From a virus, in the IMG/VR virus record IMGVR_UViG_3300030108_005783, positions 1-37,757 of that record: DNA of 37,757 nucleotides. One strand, 5' to 3'. The notes under the pieces are model-generated. The model made no database searches. It was not told the origin of the DNA and saw nothing but the letters and a program-made list of their open reading frames with translations. The stretch's first letter is position 1; each line of letters opens with the position of its first letter. Positions 23,352 to 30,624 of this stretch are shown one piece after another. The position numbers and the translations under genes are program-made.

Positions 23352-23804
23352 ATGAAGCTGAATTATAAGGATTTTAATAAAATGACTGATAGGGAGTTGT
23401 TCAAACTCCCTGGAGTTGGTAGAACTACAGCTAAACGGATTATTGGTTTTAGACCGTTTAGAAATAATAACGATTTATTCAAGGTTAAGGGGTTGGGTAA
23501 GAAGACCTTAAAGCAATTAGGTATTGAAAAAGCTAAGAAAAAGCAGAAAAAGTGGTATACAATTGATGGTGTCGAATATCCAGATAATGCTTTAGCTAAA
23601 GATAAAAGATTTGGAACTATCGACTTATTTTGGCGTATTCCTAAAGCTCATAGAGAAAGTATTAGTGAGCCATCTCCTTGGATATTACGTATGCGAAGAA
23701 TTAGTGAACGTATCAGAGATGAAGGACCTGAAGGTACTATGAGTAGATATGTTGATAATTCGTATATGTGGGAGCCTGGTTTCAAGTTTCCGTGGGAAGA
23801 TTGA
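23352..23804 (+). CDS. Helix-hairpin-helix (ComEA-like) DNA-binding protein
   Basis: The protein has 150 residues. Two consecutive HhH motifs are visible in residues 14-58: LFKLPGVGRTTAKRIIGF and then LFKVKGLGKKTLKQLGI, with the G-[VL]-G hairpins that contact DNA backbone phosphates. A Lys-rich linker follows, and then about 90 residues without a recognised domain, rich in Trp, Pro and Arg (PSPWILRMRRI; FPWED at the end). The protein is basic overall. The gene starts 17 bases from the divergent late gene. A role in DNA metabolism is likely, the precise one unknown. Confidence 0.8.
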   Translation: MKLNYKDFNKMTDRELFKLPGVGRTTAKRIIGFRPFRNNNDLFKVKGLGKKTLKQLGIEKAKKKQKKWYTIDGVEYPDNALAKDKRFGTIDLFWRIPKAHRESISEPSPWILRMRRISERIRDEGPEGTMSRYVDNSYMWEPGFKFPWED

Positions 23805-23826
23805 AAAAGTAAAGCCTTACTATAAT
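23801..23826 (+). promoter_or_regulatory. Candidate sigma70-like promoter for the amidotransferase gene
   Basis: TTGAAA at 23801-23806 and TATAAT at 23821-23826, with a short 14-base spacer. The -10 ends seven bases before the ATG. Confidence 0.4.
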
Positions 23827-23833
23827 TATTTTT

Positions 23834-24502
23834 ATGTGTGCAATTTTTGGATCTCCTGATACTACAATGGTAGAAATACTGTATCAAGCTAATAAAGAAC
23901 GAGGTAATTTTGCTAGTAGTATAGTTCAATTAACGGATTTCGAGCAACATGTACTTAAGAAAGAAGGTGATATAGACTTTGAACAGGTTACATTAGATGA
24001 AAAAAATAATTATTATTTAGGACATGTCCAGGCTCCTACTTCATCGCAAAGAAAATGGCATTACGATACGTCGCACCCGTTTGAGACTATGTCGTGGATG
24101 GTATTTCATAATGGTGTTATAACAAATGAAGAATCTATTAGAAATAAAAAACTATCTCATATCTTAAATCCTGTTGATACAGCTTTGATAGTAAATCTTA
24201 TACAACAATATATGGAAAGAGATAAGTCAAGTAAACCTAACCCTATAAAATATATTAAAAAAGCGCTTGAGGATCTTGATGGATCATTTGCAGTATCAAT
24301 AGTAGATTGTGATACTAATGAACTATACTTAGCAAGAGTAGGCTCAGCTCTACACTATAATAATGATGGTTGTTTTTCTACTATGCCGGGTAATAATTAT
24401 AAAGAAGTACCTGAGGGAGTTATTTTAAGACTCAATAGAAAGACTAATAACTTTAATAAAGTAGGTACGTTTAAACATACTTCACCCTTTTTGTTCATAT
24501 GA
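23834..24502 (+). CDS. Class II glutamine amidotransferase (Ntn-hydrolase)
   Basis: This 222-residue protein begins MCAIFGSPD, so removal of Met exposes Cys2, the catalytic nucleophile of class II amidotransferases. Other landmarks are YLGHVQAPTSS, where many relatives have GHxR, and WMVFHNGVITN, the HNG oxyanion region. Then come DTALIVNLI and LDGSFAVSIVD, the strand just before the C-terminal part of the glutaminase fold. There is no synthetase domain, so ammonia must pass to another protein. QueC at 21419-22174 and the gene downstream are candidates by proximity only. The stop overlaps the next start (ATGA). Confidence 0.85.
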   Translation: MCAIFGSPDTTMVEILYQANKERGNFASSIVQLTDFEQHVLKKEGDIDFEQVTLDEKNNYYLGHVQAPTSSQRKWHYDTSHPFETMSWMVFHNGVITNEESIRNKKLSHILNPVDTALIVNLIQQYMERDKSSKPNPIKYIKKALEDLDGSFAVSIVDCDTNELYLARVGSALHYNNDGCFSTMPGNNYKEVPEGVILRLNRKTNNFNKVGTFKHTSPFLFI

Positions 24503-25152
24503 GCGATTTATTTATATTTTCTGCTACTAAAGGTAAAAAAGAAGACACTCTACTCTATCAAACATCTGATTATAGAGATGAAATTTTCTTTAAGGAACAT
24601 AATACAGATTCTTTACAATCTCTTTATAACAAAGCTATAGAATTTTCTATAAAAGAAAATATCGAATATATAGTACTTGCTCACGATGATATAATTTTAG
24701 AAAACTTTTCTCATGAAAGAATGCTTGAAAATTTTAAGAATTATGATGTACTTGGTGTAGCAGGAGCTGCAGAAGTTAAACTTCAAGAACCCGCTCTTTG
24801 GCACTTAATGGGAGGAGGATTAGGTAGCGATAAACTACACGGGGCAGTTGCTCATCTACACGGTAAAGAAAAATTTATGACAAGCTTTGGCTCTTACCCC
24901 CATAGAGCTATTTTACTCGATGGGGTTTTCTTAGCTATAAAAAGAGAAGTATTTAAAAAGGTAAGATTTGATGAAAAATGCCCTTCTAAATTTCACTTTT
25001 ATGATTTAGATTATACTATATCTTCTCATAAAGCAGGTTTTAGAAATGGAGTTTCCGATATTTACGTTACCCATGCTTCACCTGGTTTAACTAATTTTTC
25101 CGAAGAGTTTAAAGAGGGTCAAAAATGGTTCTTGAATAAGTGGAAGAAGTAA
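24499..25152 (+). CDS. GT-A glycosyltransferase (GT2-like)
   Basis: The protein has 217 residues. The nucleotide-sugar domain shows LYNKAIEFSIKENIEYIVLAHDDIIL with a DxD-type HDD at 62-64, VLGVAGA, LLDGVFLAIKREVF and FHFYDLDYTISSHKAGF, the order typical of phage GT2 / Glyco_tranf_2_5 enzymes. There is no membrane segment. It is coupled by ATGA to the amidotransferase. The acceptor is unknown. Confidence 0.82.
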   Translation: MSDLFIFSATKGKKEDTLLYQTSDYRDEIFFKEHNTDSLQSLYNKAIEFSIKENIEYIVLAHDDIILENFSHERMLENFKNYDVLGVAGAAEVKLQEPALWHLMGGGLGSDKLHGAVAHLHGKEKFMTSFGSYPHRAILLDGVFLAIKREVFKKVRFDEKCPSKFHFYDLDYTISSHKAGFRNGVSDIYVTHASPGLTNFSEEFKEGQKWFLNKWKK

Positions 25153-25159
25153 CTATACT
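25132..25159 (+). promoter_or_regulatory. Sigma70-like promoter for gp41
   Basis: TTGAAT at 25132-25137, a 16-base spacer, and TATACT at 25154-25159. The -10 ends six bases before the GTG start of gp41. Confidence 0.6.
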
Positions 25160-25165
25160 ACAGTT

Positions 25166-25738
25166 GTGAGTAAATTAGACTTAGATTATTTCGAAAATAT
25201 TCTAATCTTTAAGTCTCTTACTGATAGTGGGTATCTAGCGAGTATAGCAGATATAGTACAACCGGCTTACTTTAAAAATAAAGCTATAGCTGATGTATTT
25301 TCTATTATTAAAGACTTTAGTGAGAAGCGAAATAAATTACCTACTACGACTGAGCTAAAGTCTTATTTAGTTACAGATGATCAAAAAGATTCATTTAAAG
25401 ATTTAGTTGGCTCTTTTTCTGATATAGATAAGAATTTAGATAAAGATGAGCTTTATGATAATACTGAGCAGTTCTTAAAAGAGAAAGCAGTATATCATAC
25501 TATGCTTGATGTAGCAGAAGATGTTGCGAAAGGTACTGTAGATACTTCGATAGTATTAGATAAGTTTGAAAAATCTTGTAATATAAACTTAGTAACTGAT
25601 TTAGGGTTAGATGTACAACAAGATATTGATAGTATTATTAATGATATTACATCTGTACAGAGACATATTCCTAGTAACTGGGAATGGTTAGATAATAACT
25701 TAGATGGCGGCTTCTTAGAAGCGGGTAAATATTGGTAA
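25166..25738 (+). CDS. gp41: gp41 replicative helicase, N-terminal part (frame interrupted at the P-loop)
   Basis: This is the DnaB-family hexameric helicase of the T4 replisome. These 190 residues carry the helical N-terminal domain and the linker, ending IPSNWEWLDNNLDGGFLEAGKYW, which is the strand leading into Walker A. A stop (25736-25738) follows. The rest of the protein is found immediately downstream in another frame, beginning GKSIFLGN at 25734. The expected glycine-rich P-loop between the two is missing. The GTG start has a sigma70-like promoter close upstream. See the separate finding on whether this is a sequence error, a deletion or a real split. Confidence 0.85.
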   Translation: MSKLDLDYFENILIFKSLTDSGYLASIADIVQPAYFKNKAIADVFSIIKDFSEKRNKLPTTTELKSYLVTDDQKDSFKDLVGSFSDIDKNLDKDELYDNTEQFLKEKAVYHTMLDVAEDVAKGTVDTSIVLDKFEKSCNINLVTDLGLDVQQDIDSIINDITSVQRHIPSNWEWLDNNLDGGFLEAGKYW

Positions 25739-26444
25739 GTCAATATTTCTAGGTAATATAGCAAGAAATATAGCAAGTCAAGGTAAGAATGTTCTCTTAG
25801 TAACTTTAGAGATGTCAGAGTTATTATATGCTCGACGTATATGTACTAATATTTCGAAGATTCCTATTAAGGAGATGAGTACTAATACTGCTTTGTTAAA
25901 GCAGGCTGTTGAAGAAGAACCAGGTAAAATTTTTATTAAAGAGTTTCCGCCTTCTACTATTACAGCGAATCAACTTAAAGCTTTTGTAAAGAAGTTTTCC
26001 GAGAAAGGTATTAAACTTGATGCTATAGTATTAGACTATCTTAATTTAATGCATTCTTCTATAGGTAATAATTCATATGAAAGAATAAAGCATGTAACGG
26101 AGCAAGTAAGAGCTATGAGTTATCTTTTTGAATGTCCTATTATATCAGCGACGCAACTTAATAGAGCTGGATTCGATCAAGATAATCCTGACCTTGCTAC
26201 TATATCTGAGTCTATTGGTCTAGCTGCTACAGCTGATGTAATTGCTTCTATATATCAAAATGAAGAAGATAGAGAGCTAGGTATTATTCGATTAGGTATG
26301 ATGAAGAATCGCTATGGTCCTCGAGGTACTACTCAAGCTATGAGAATAGATTATTCTACTCTAACTATCGAGCAAGCAGATGATATAGAGCTAGAAGATG
26401 AGAGTAGTGAGACTCTAGGAGCTTTAGCTGCTCTTGCAAATTAA
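25734..26444 (+). CDS. gp41: gp41 replicative helicase, C-terminal part (out of frame with the N-terminal part)
   Basis: From base 25734 the frame reads GKSIFLGNIARNIASQGKNV then LLVTLEMSELLYARRI, the end of Walker A, helix 1 and the E-M strand of DnaB-type helicases. It continues through DAIVLDYLNLM (Walker B), SATQLNRAGF (the sensor Gln motif), SESIGLAATADVIASI and MMKNRYGPRG (the arginine-finger region). The first in-frame ATG is at 25812, so independent translation would give 210 residues lacking the P-loop lysine. No ribosome site stands out there. Together the two parts are about 426 residues, a little short of the family. Confidence 0.85.
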   Translation, partial: GKSIFLGNIARNIASQGKNVLLVTLEMSELLYARRICTNISKIPIKEMSTNTALLKQAVEEEPGKIFIKEFPPSTITANQLKAFVKKFSEKGIKLDAIVLDYLNLMHSSIGNNSYERIKHVTEQVRAMSYLFECPIISATQLNRAGFDQDNPDLATISESIGLAATADVIASIYQNEEDRELGIIRLGMMKNRYGPRGTTQAMRIDYSTLTIEQADDIELEDESSETLGALAALAN

Positions 26445-26452
26445 CAAAAGGA

Positions 26453-26460
26453 ACTAAATA
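26453..26460 (+). promoter_or_regulatory. Late-box variant ACTAAATA
   Basis: ACTAAATA ends six bases before the GTG at 26467. It is a weak sequence match at the conserved distance. Confidence 0.35.
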
Positions 26461-26466
26461 GTTTGA

Positions 26467-27336
26467 GTGAATGTACTTATTTACACTGATAGTGATCTAG
26501 ATGGAGCTGGCTCTGCACTGTTGTTAAAGTGGTATTTTAAAGATGCAAAAGACATAGTTATTGTTGAAACTGGAGAATCTATTTTAACTTCTAATTTTAA
26601 AAGTAGAGAAGGTACGTTTGATCATTTTGATAAAATTTTTATTTTAGATCTTTCTCTAACTAAAGATATAATTCCCTATATTGATAGAGAAAAAGTGATA
26701 GTTATAGACCACCACGCTGATCACTACGATTTAAAAGATTATTATAAGAATGCTAAAGCTATTATTGAGCCAGGTTCTTCATGTGTAAAACTAATCAGTA
26801 AGATATTTAGTAAAAAGCTTAATCTAACTGAAGCTCAACAGACTTTAATAGATCATATTGATAGCTACGATAGTTTTAATTTTAAAAGCAAAGATCCTCT
26901 AAAACTTAATGCCATTTTTAACTGCTATAACAGACCTAAGGTTGAGCAGTTTATAACTGCATTTTATGATGGTTTTAGAGAATATAGTATATATGAAAAA
27001 AATGCTATTAACCTTCATTTTAAAAAATTAAAAGAACAAATAAAAAATGCTGAAATCTATAAAGGTAAAATTAAGGAATATGATGTAGTAGCAACTTTTG
27101 CTGATTATGCTATAAATGAAGTAGCTCGTTATTTTATTAACATACATAAAGCTGAGATTGGTATTGTTGTTAATAAAAAGGCTAAGGTAGTATCGTTTAG
27201 AAGAGCTAAAGAATCAAAAATAGATGTAAGTATTTTAGCTAGAACTTTATGTGAAGGAGGAGGGTCAGTTGCAGCTGCCGGTGGTAAGCTCACAGAAAAA
27301 TTCGGAGAACTAACCAAACAATTTAAACCATGCTAA
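26467..27336 (+). CDS. DHH-family phosphoesterase (NrnA/RecJ-like)
   Basis: The protein has 289 residues. The DHH domain is complete: YTDSDLDGAGSALL (D8, D10, D12), FILDLSL (D61), VIDHHADH (DHH 81-83) and HIDSYDSF. A C-terminal DHHA1-like part ends with EGGGSVAAAGGKL, the GGGxxxAxG substrate-binding loop. Relatives cleave short oligonucleotides (NrnA), single-stranded DNA (RecJ) or cyclic and linear dinucleotides. Size suggests the NrnA-type group. It lies inside the replication block between gp41 and gp59/gp32, so nucleotide recycling or primer/oligo removal fits, but the substrate is not determined. Confidence 0.88.
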   Translation: MNVLIYTDSDLDGAGSALLLKWYFKDAKDIVIVETGESILTSNFKSREGTFDHFDKIFILDLSLTKDIIPYIDREKVIVIDHHADHYDLKDYYKNAKAIIEPGSSCVKLISKIFSKKLNLTEAQQTLIDHIDSYDSFNFKSKDPLKLNAIFNCYNRPKVEQFITAFYDGFREYSIYEKNAINLHFKKLKEQIKNAEIYKGKIKEYDVVATFADYAINEVARYFINIHKAEIGIVVNKKAKVVSFRRAKESKIDVSILARTLCEGGGSVAAAGGKLTEKFGELTKQFKPC

Positions 27337-27626
27337 AACCAGGAGGAGAACTAGGACCATTTCATACAATACAAGGTAAAGAAACAGAACACCTATTGTT
27401 ATGTTTTTGCACCTTTTGCTCACTTTTAAAAGGAAAGAAGCTATCATATCAGAATATATTTTTACTTCTGTTAAAAGAAAAAAGATTAAGGGATTTATTT
27501 AAAGACCTTTTAACAGTTGATACTAATTTTGAAATGGTTAAAATGTTTATAGACTTTGACCCGTTAATTACTAAATCAAAATACGTAACAAAGTTCCTTA
27601 ATAATAATAAAAATTTAAAATTATGA
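27330..27626 (+). CDS. Small protein at the gp33 position, unassigned
   Basis: The protein has 98 residues, Leu/Lys/Phe-rich, with a CFCTFC segment near 30-35 and a helical second half. In T4 the order is gp33-gp59-gp32, and this gene precedes gp59 and gp32 here. It is therefore a positional candidate for gp33, the late-transcription co-activator that links RNA polymerase to the clamp. I cannot see the hydrophobic clamp-binding C-terminus expected of gp33, so the assignment is open. It overlaps the DHH gene by seven bases and gp59 by four, which supports it being a real gene. Confidence 0.55.
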   Translation: MLKPGGELGPFHTIQGKETEHLLLCFCTFCSLLKGKKLSYQNIFLLLLKEKRLRDLFKDLLTVDTNFEMVKMFIDFDPLITKSKYVTKFLNNNKNLKL

Positions 27627-28276
27627 TTACAGAAAAAGAGAAGCAAATTTACAATAGTTATTTGTATGCTTCTCGATCTGTTAAAAATCAACCGGTTAAG
27701 TTAAGGCAAAATTTTGATAAAATAGATAGCAAGACTGAAGTAGCTCTTAAAAAATTATCTATATTCCTATCAAAATATAATTATATCAATTATAACGATT
27801 ATTTTATATCTCCTTATAAAGTGTATGGGTCGGATAATTATTTTGATTTACAATTCTTTAATACTAGAAAAGCAATAAAATGCTATTCATTATATTGTAA
27901 GGAGAAAGAAGTTCAAAATCCAGATAGTGAAAATAGTATTGAAACTCTTAAGGAGTGCTTAAGATTTATATACAACTATTGTTGTGAACATAAAATAACG
28001 TTAAGTAAATACAAATCAAATATTGATACAGAAACTATACCTGTAGTATTTAAGCATCTTAAAAATCATAAGGTTAATTTTTATACTCTACATGCTCTAA
28101 AGATGGATTCTATAATTAAAGAGCAAGATAAAGAAGTTATAGACTGGCTTATAAACGATTTTACTCAACTCTATTCGAATACCCGTTTAAAGTATATCGC
28201 TTCAAAAGTGTTGAAGGATAAGGCTAGAAAGGGAATTAAATTAATAGAAGAACAGTTGAATAATAGATATCAGTAA
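27623..28276 (+). CDS. gp59: gp59-like helicase loader
   Basis: gp59 places gp41 helicase on gp32-coated forks. The product is 217 residues, the same length as T4 gp59, and all-helical and basic. The C-terminal half follows the T4 pattern: a CLRFIYNYCCEHKITLSKY helix, then IPVVFKHLKNHKVNFYTLHAL, then a terminal helix with KVLKDKARKGIK. Sequence similarity is low, so the call rests on length, fold pattern and the position directly before gp32. The start overlaps the previous stop (ATGA). Confidence 0.75.
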   Translation: MITEKEKQIYNSYLYASRSVKNQPVKLRQNFDKIDSKTEVALKKLSIFLSKYNYINYNDYFISPYKVYGSDNYFDLQFFNTRKAIKCYSLYCKEKEVQNPDSENSIETLKECLRFIYNYCCEHKITLSKYKSNIDTETIPVVFKHLKNHKVNFYTLHALKMDSIIKEQDKEVIDWLINDFTQLYSNTRLKYIASKVLKDKARKGIKLIEEQLNNRYQ

Positions 28277-28283
28277 CTAATAT
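28256..28283 (+). promoter_or_regulatory. Sigma70-like promoter for gp32
   Basis: TTGAAT at 28256-28261, a 16-base spacer, and TAATAT at 28278-28283. The -10 ends eight bases before the gp32 ATG. It lies at the end of the gp59 frame. Confidence 0.5.
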
Positions 28284-28291
28284 AAAGATAT

Positions 28292-29137
28292 ATGAGTACA
28301 TTTAATTCATCGATGTTTCAATCAATAAAAGACGCTCTAGTAAGCGATACACAAAAAAGTAATACAAGTTACAATGAAATCATGTCTTGCCGTCCTGGCA
28401 ATACATATACGGTAAGGCTTTTGCCTTATGGTCCCGAACCGTCTAAGACGTTCTTCCATTATTATAATCATGGATGGACTTCTTTTGCGACTGGTCAGTA
28501 TGTTCAAGCTCTTAGTCCTCAAACTTTCGGGGAACGAGATCCTATTGCTGAAGAACGATATAAAGTTCTAAGAACTGGAAATCAAGAAGAGAAAGAGAAG
28601 ATGCAAGCTGTAAAGCGCTTAGAGAAATGGCTCGTTAATGTTTATGTTATTGACGATCCTACTAATCCGGATAATAATGGTAAAGTAAAAATGCTTAGAT
28701 ATGGTAAGCAGCTTCATAAGATTGTTACTGAAGCTATTGAAGGTGAGGATGCTGAAGAGTTTGGTCCTCGTATCTTTGATCTAGGTTCCGATGGAGCTAG
28801 TTTGAAGATTAAAGTAGAAGATCAAGGTGGATATCCTACTTACGTATCTTCTAGATTTACTACTGTAGGTGCTCTTGATCTAAACGAAGACGAGCAGAAA
28901 GATATTTACGATAATGTATTTAAACTTGACGAAGTATTTACTCTTAAATCTAATGATGATTTAAAAGCTATGCTTAATGAGCATTACTATTGTAAAACTG
29001 AAGAAGATGCTACTGAGGTAGTTAATACACAATCTGTAACTAATGTAGTAGCTGAGCCTGCTACTGCTTCTGTTAGTACTGCTACGGAAGAGACTACTAC
29101 AGAAGATGATATTGACGAACTCTTAAAAGATCTCTAA
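28292..29137 (+). CDS. gp32: Single-stranded DNA-binding protein gp32
   Basis: gp32 coats single-stranded DNA at forks and recombination intermediates and contacts gp43, gp59 and UvsY. The 281 residues have the expected parts: a basic/Ser N-terminal arm, an OB-fold core (TVRLLPYGPEPSKTFFHYYN, ALSPQTFGERDPIAEERYKV, KWLVNVYVIDD, MLRYGKQLHKIV) and an acidic tail ending DDIDELLKDL. The four zinc ligands of T4 gp32 are not present: the only Cys are at about 33 and 245. The core is therefore stabilised differently. Confidence 0.92.
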   Translation: MSTFNSSMFQSIKDALVSDTQKSNTSYNEIMSCRPGNTYTVRLLPYGPEPSKTFFHYYNHGWTSFATGQYVQALSPQTFGERDPIAEERYKVLRTGNQEEKEKMQAVKRLEKWLVNVYVIDDPTNPDNNGKVKMLRYGKQLHKIVTEAIEGEDAEEFGPRIFDLGSDGASLKIKVEDQGGYPTYVSSRFTTVGALDLNEDEQKDIYDNVFKLDEVFTLKSNDDLKAMLNEHYYCKTEEDATEVVNTQSVTNVVAEPATASVSTATEETTTEDDIDELLKDL

Positions 29138-29138
29138 A

Positions 29139-29603
29139 ATGACTGAAGAGGAAAAAGCATTAATTATGAATTTTGTGGGACAGACTTATGGTCAATCTCA
29201 CAAAAATGATCAAATGATAGTTGGTCAATCAAATAGCTTAGCTCCGCAATCTGAGGCAGTAAAACAACAGTTTGAAAATATAGCTCGAGCCCCTACACGA
29301 CAGCAAATGCAGCATATGCAGCAACAACCGCCTGCTCCGCCGCAAGAGCCGCAACCACAACCTGTACAAGAAGCTCCGCCCGTCTCCTATGAGCAAGCGG
29401 TAAAAGAATTACAAGAAGTAGAACCGGCTCCTGCTGTTGTAGAGCAGGATAATAATCAGCTAGAATTTAATTTAAAAGATCCAGAAAAAATTGATACGCT
29501 TATTGATGCTATCAAGAGTAATGGGTTGCTATTAAAAGAAATTATATTACTCTTAGAAAAGAATGGAAGAAGAAAGAAGCCTTCAGATAAAAAACCGGGA
29601 TGA
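29139..29603 (+). CDS. Pro/Gln-rich small protein between gp32 and gp45
   Basis: The protein has 154 residues. A short helical start (MTEEEKALIMNFVGQTYGQ) leads into a long disordered Gln/Pro region (about 50-105, with QPQPQP-type runs), then a C-terminal helical part (KIDTLIDAIKSNGLLLKEII) and a Lys-rich tail. I recall similar proteins in cyanophages without function. The 3' end overlaps gp45 by 41 bases. A replisome-tethering linker is conceivable from the disorder and position; there is no direct evidence. Confidence 0.65.
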   Translation: MTEEEKALIMNFVGQTYGQSHKNDQMIVGQSNSLAPQSEAVKQQFENIARAPTRQQMQHMQQQPPAPPQEPQPQPVQEAPPVSYEQAVKELQEVEPAPAVVEQDNNQLEFNLKDPEKIDTLIDAIKSNGLLLKEIILLLEKNGRRKKPSDKKPG

Positions 29604-30288
29604 ATTTTTAAAGTACTTAGATTCTTTATCAAAGATTAACGAAAGTGCTATTCTAACTATTAAAAAAGATAAGATTGAGAGTCTGGTAGCAAGCCCGGAT
29701 AATACTCTTATATTATATTCCGAATATAATTCTAAATCAGATTTTGAAGATAGTATCAATATCCCGGACTTAAAAAAGTTAGCTAGAGTAATAGATACTA
29801 TTCCAACTAATGATATTAAGTTTAAAGTTAACTCTAATAATTTAGAATATAAGGGTAACGGTATTAAGTTTAAATACCATTTATTTGAAGAGGGGTTTCT
29901 AACTAAACCTAATCTTAATTTAGATAAGATTAATTCCTTTGAGTTTGATATTAAATTTAATTTAGATAAAAATCTTTTAAATCAAATTTTTAAAGGTAGT
30001 ACTTTTGCTTCAGAAACTAATAAGATATATTTTTATACAGAAAATGATCAATTAATGGCTGAACTTACTGATAGAGCAAGACATAATACAGATAATTTTG
30101 CTCTTACATTACAACCAGCTAAGTTTGAGTTAAAGCCTACTCCTGTAAACTTTGATAATATAAGACTTCTTACTAATGTAAGTGATAGCTTTGCTGTAAA
30201 GATTAATACTCAATTTGGTGTTGTAGTATTTGATAATTCTTTAAACAATATTAAATTAAAGTATATCATATCTTCTTTAACGCAATGA
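29563..30288 (+). CDS. gp45: Sliding clamp gp45
   Basis: gp45 is the trimeric processivity clamp for gp43 and also the activator of late transcription. The 241 residues (T4: 228) show the repeated clamp pattern: an N-terminal half with SAILTIKKDKIESLVASPDNTLILYSE and NIPDLKKLARVID, and a second half with NLDKNLLNQIFKGSTFASETN and IYFYTENDQLMAELTD, which is the family's central strand signature. The start at 29563 lies inside the previous gene; no later ATG would leave a complete clamp. The clamp-loader genes gp44 and gp62 are not in the window. Confidence 0.85.
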   Translation: MEEERSLQIKNRDEFLKYLDSLSKINESAILTIKKDKIESLVASPDNTLILYSEYNSKSDFEDSINIPDLKKLARVIDTIPTNDIKFKVNSNNLEYKGNGIKFKYHLFEEGFLTKPNLNLDKINSFEFDIKFNLDKNLLNQIFKGSTFASETNKIYFYTENDQLMAELTDRARHNTDNFALTLQPAKFELKPTPVNFDNIRLLTNVSDSFAVKINTQFGVVVFDNSLNNIKLKYIISSLTQ

Positions 30289-30620
30289 ACAAACAAACTA
30301 AGAACAAATTACAAACAGCTAGTTATTTTATTAAACGTCTTAAAGATTCGGGCTTTGAAACATGGAAAATTTATAATGGGTACGAGGAACATGATCCAAG
30401 AAAATGGACTGTATTAGTAGATCCAGGTGGTAAGTCAGTTTTTATTACATGTTTCGAAAATACACCATTTAAAGGTGAGTATTTATTTTCATTTGATGAT
30501 GGTAATCGTGATTTTAGACCAGGTTTTAGTTTAAAGACATTCTCTATTGAGGTTGTAGTTAGAAAATTAATCGAAAACGGTGTTAAACAACGAGAAGATA
30601 AAGTAGATTTACATAAATAA
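30285..30620 (+). CDS. Conserved small protein after gp45, unknown
   Basis: The protein has 111 residues, a small alpha/beta layout with Lys/Thr-rich helix 1 (KNKLQTASYFIKRLKDSGF) and strands KWTVLVDPGGKSVFITCF and GEYLFSFDDG. Similar proteins occur next to clamps in marine T4-like phages in my memory, with no assigned function. The ATG overlaps the gp45 stop (ATGA). The last codons double as a CATAAATA late box for the next gene. Confidence 0.65.
   Translation: MNKQTKNKLQTASYFIKRLKDSGFETWKIYNGYEEHDPRKWTVLVDPGGKSVFITCFENTPFKGEYLFSFDDGNRDFRPGFSLKTFSIEVVVRKLIENGVKQREDKVDLHK
30612..30619 (+). promoter_or_regulatory. T4-type late promoter box, CATAAATA
   Basis: CATAAATA spans the His-Lys-stop codons of the previous gene and ends five bases before the ATG at 30625. 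The location inside a coding end makes chance possible, but the distance matches the other boxes. Confidence 0.45.
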
Positions 30621-30624
30621 TGTT

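Noticed and set aside
25734-25811. Programmed +1 frameshift or intein/intron in gp41
   Set aside because: A +1 shift would not restore the P-loop, no slippery or stimulatory structure is apparent, and there is no inserted sequence. Residues are missing rather than added, so a deletion or sequence error is favoured.
27330-27626. Firm assignment as late co-activator gp33
   Set aside because: Position fits the T4 order, but the expected hydrophobic clamp-binding C-terminus is not seen, so it is reported only as a positional candidate.
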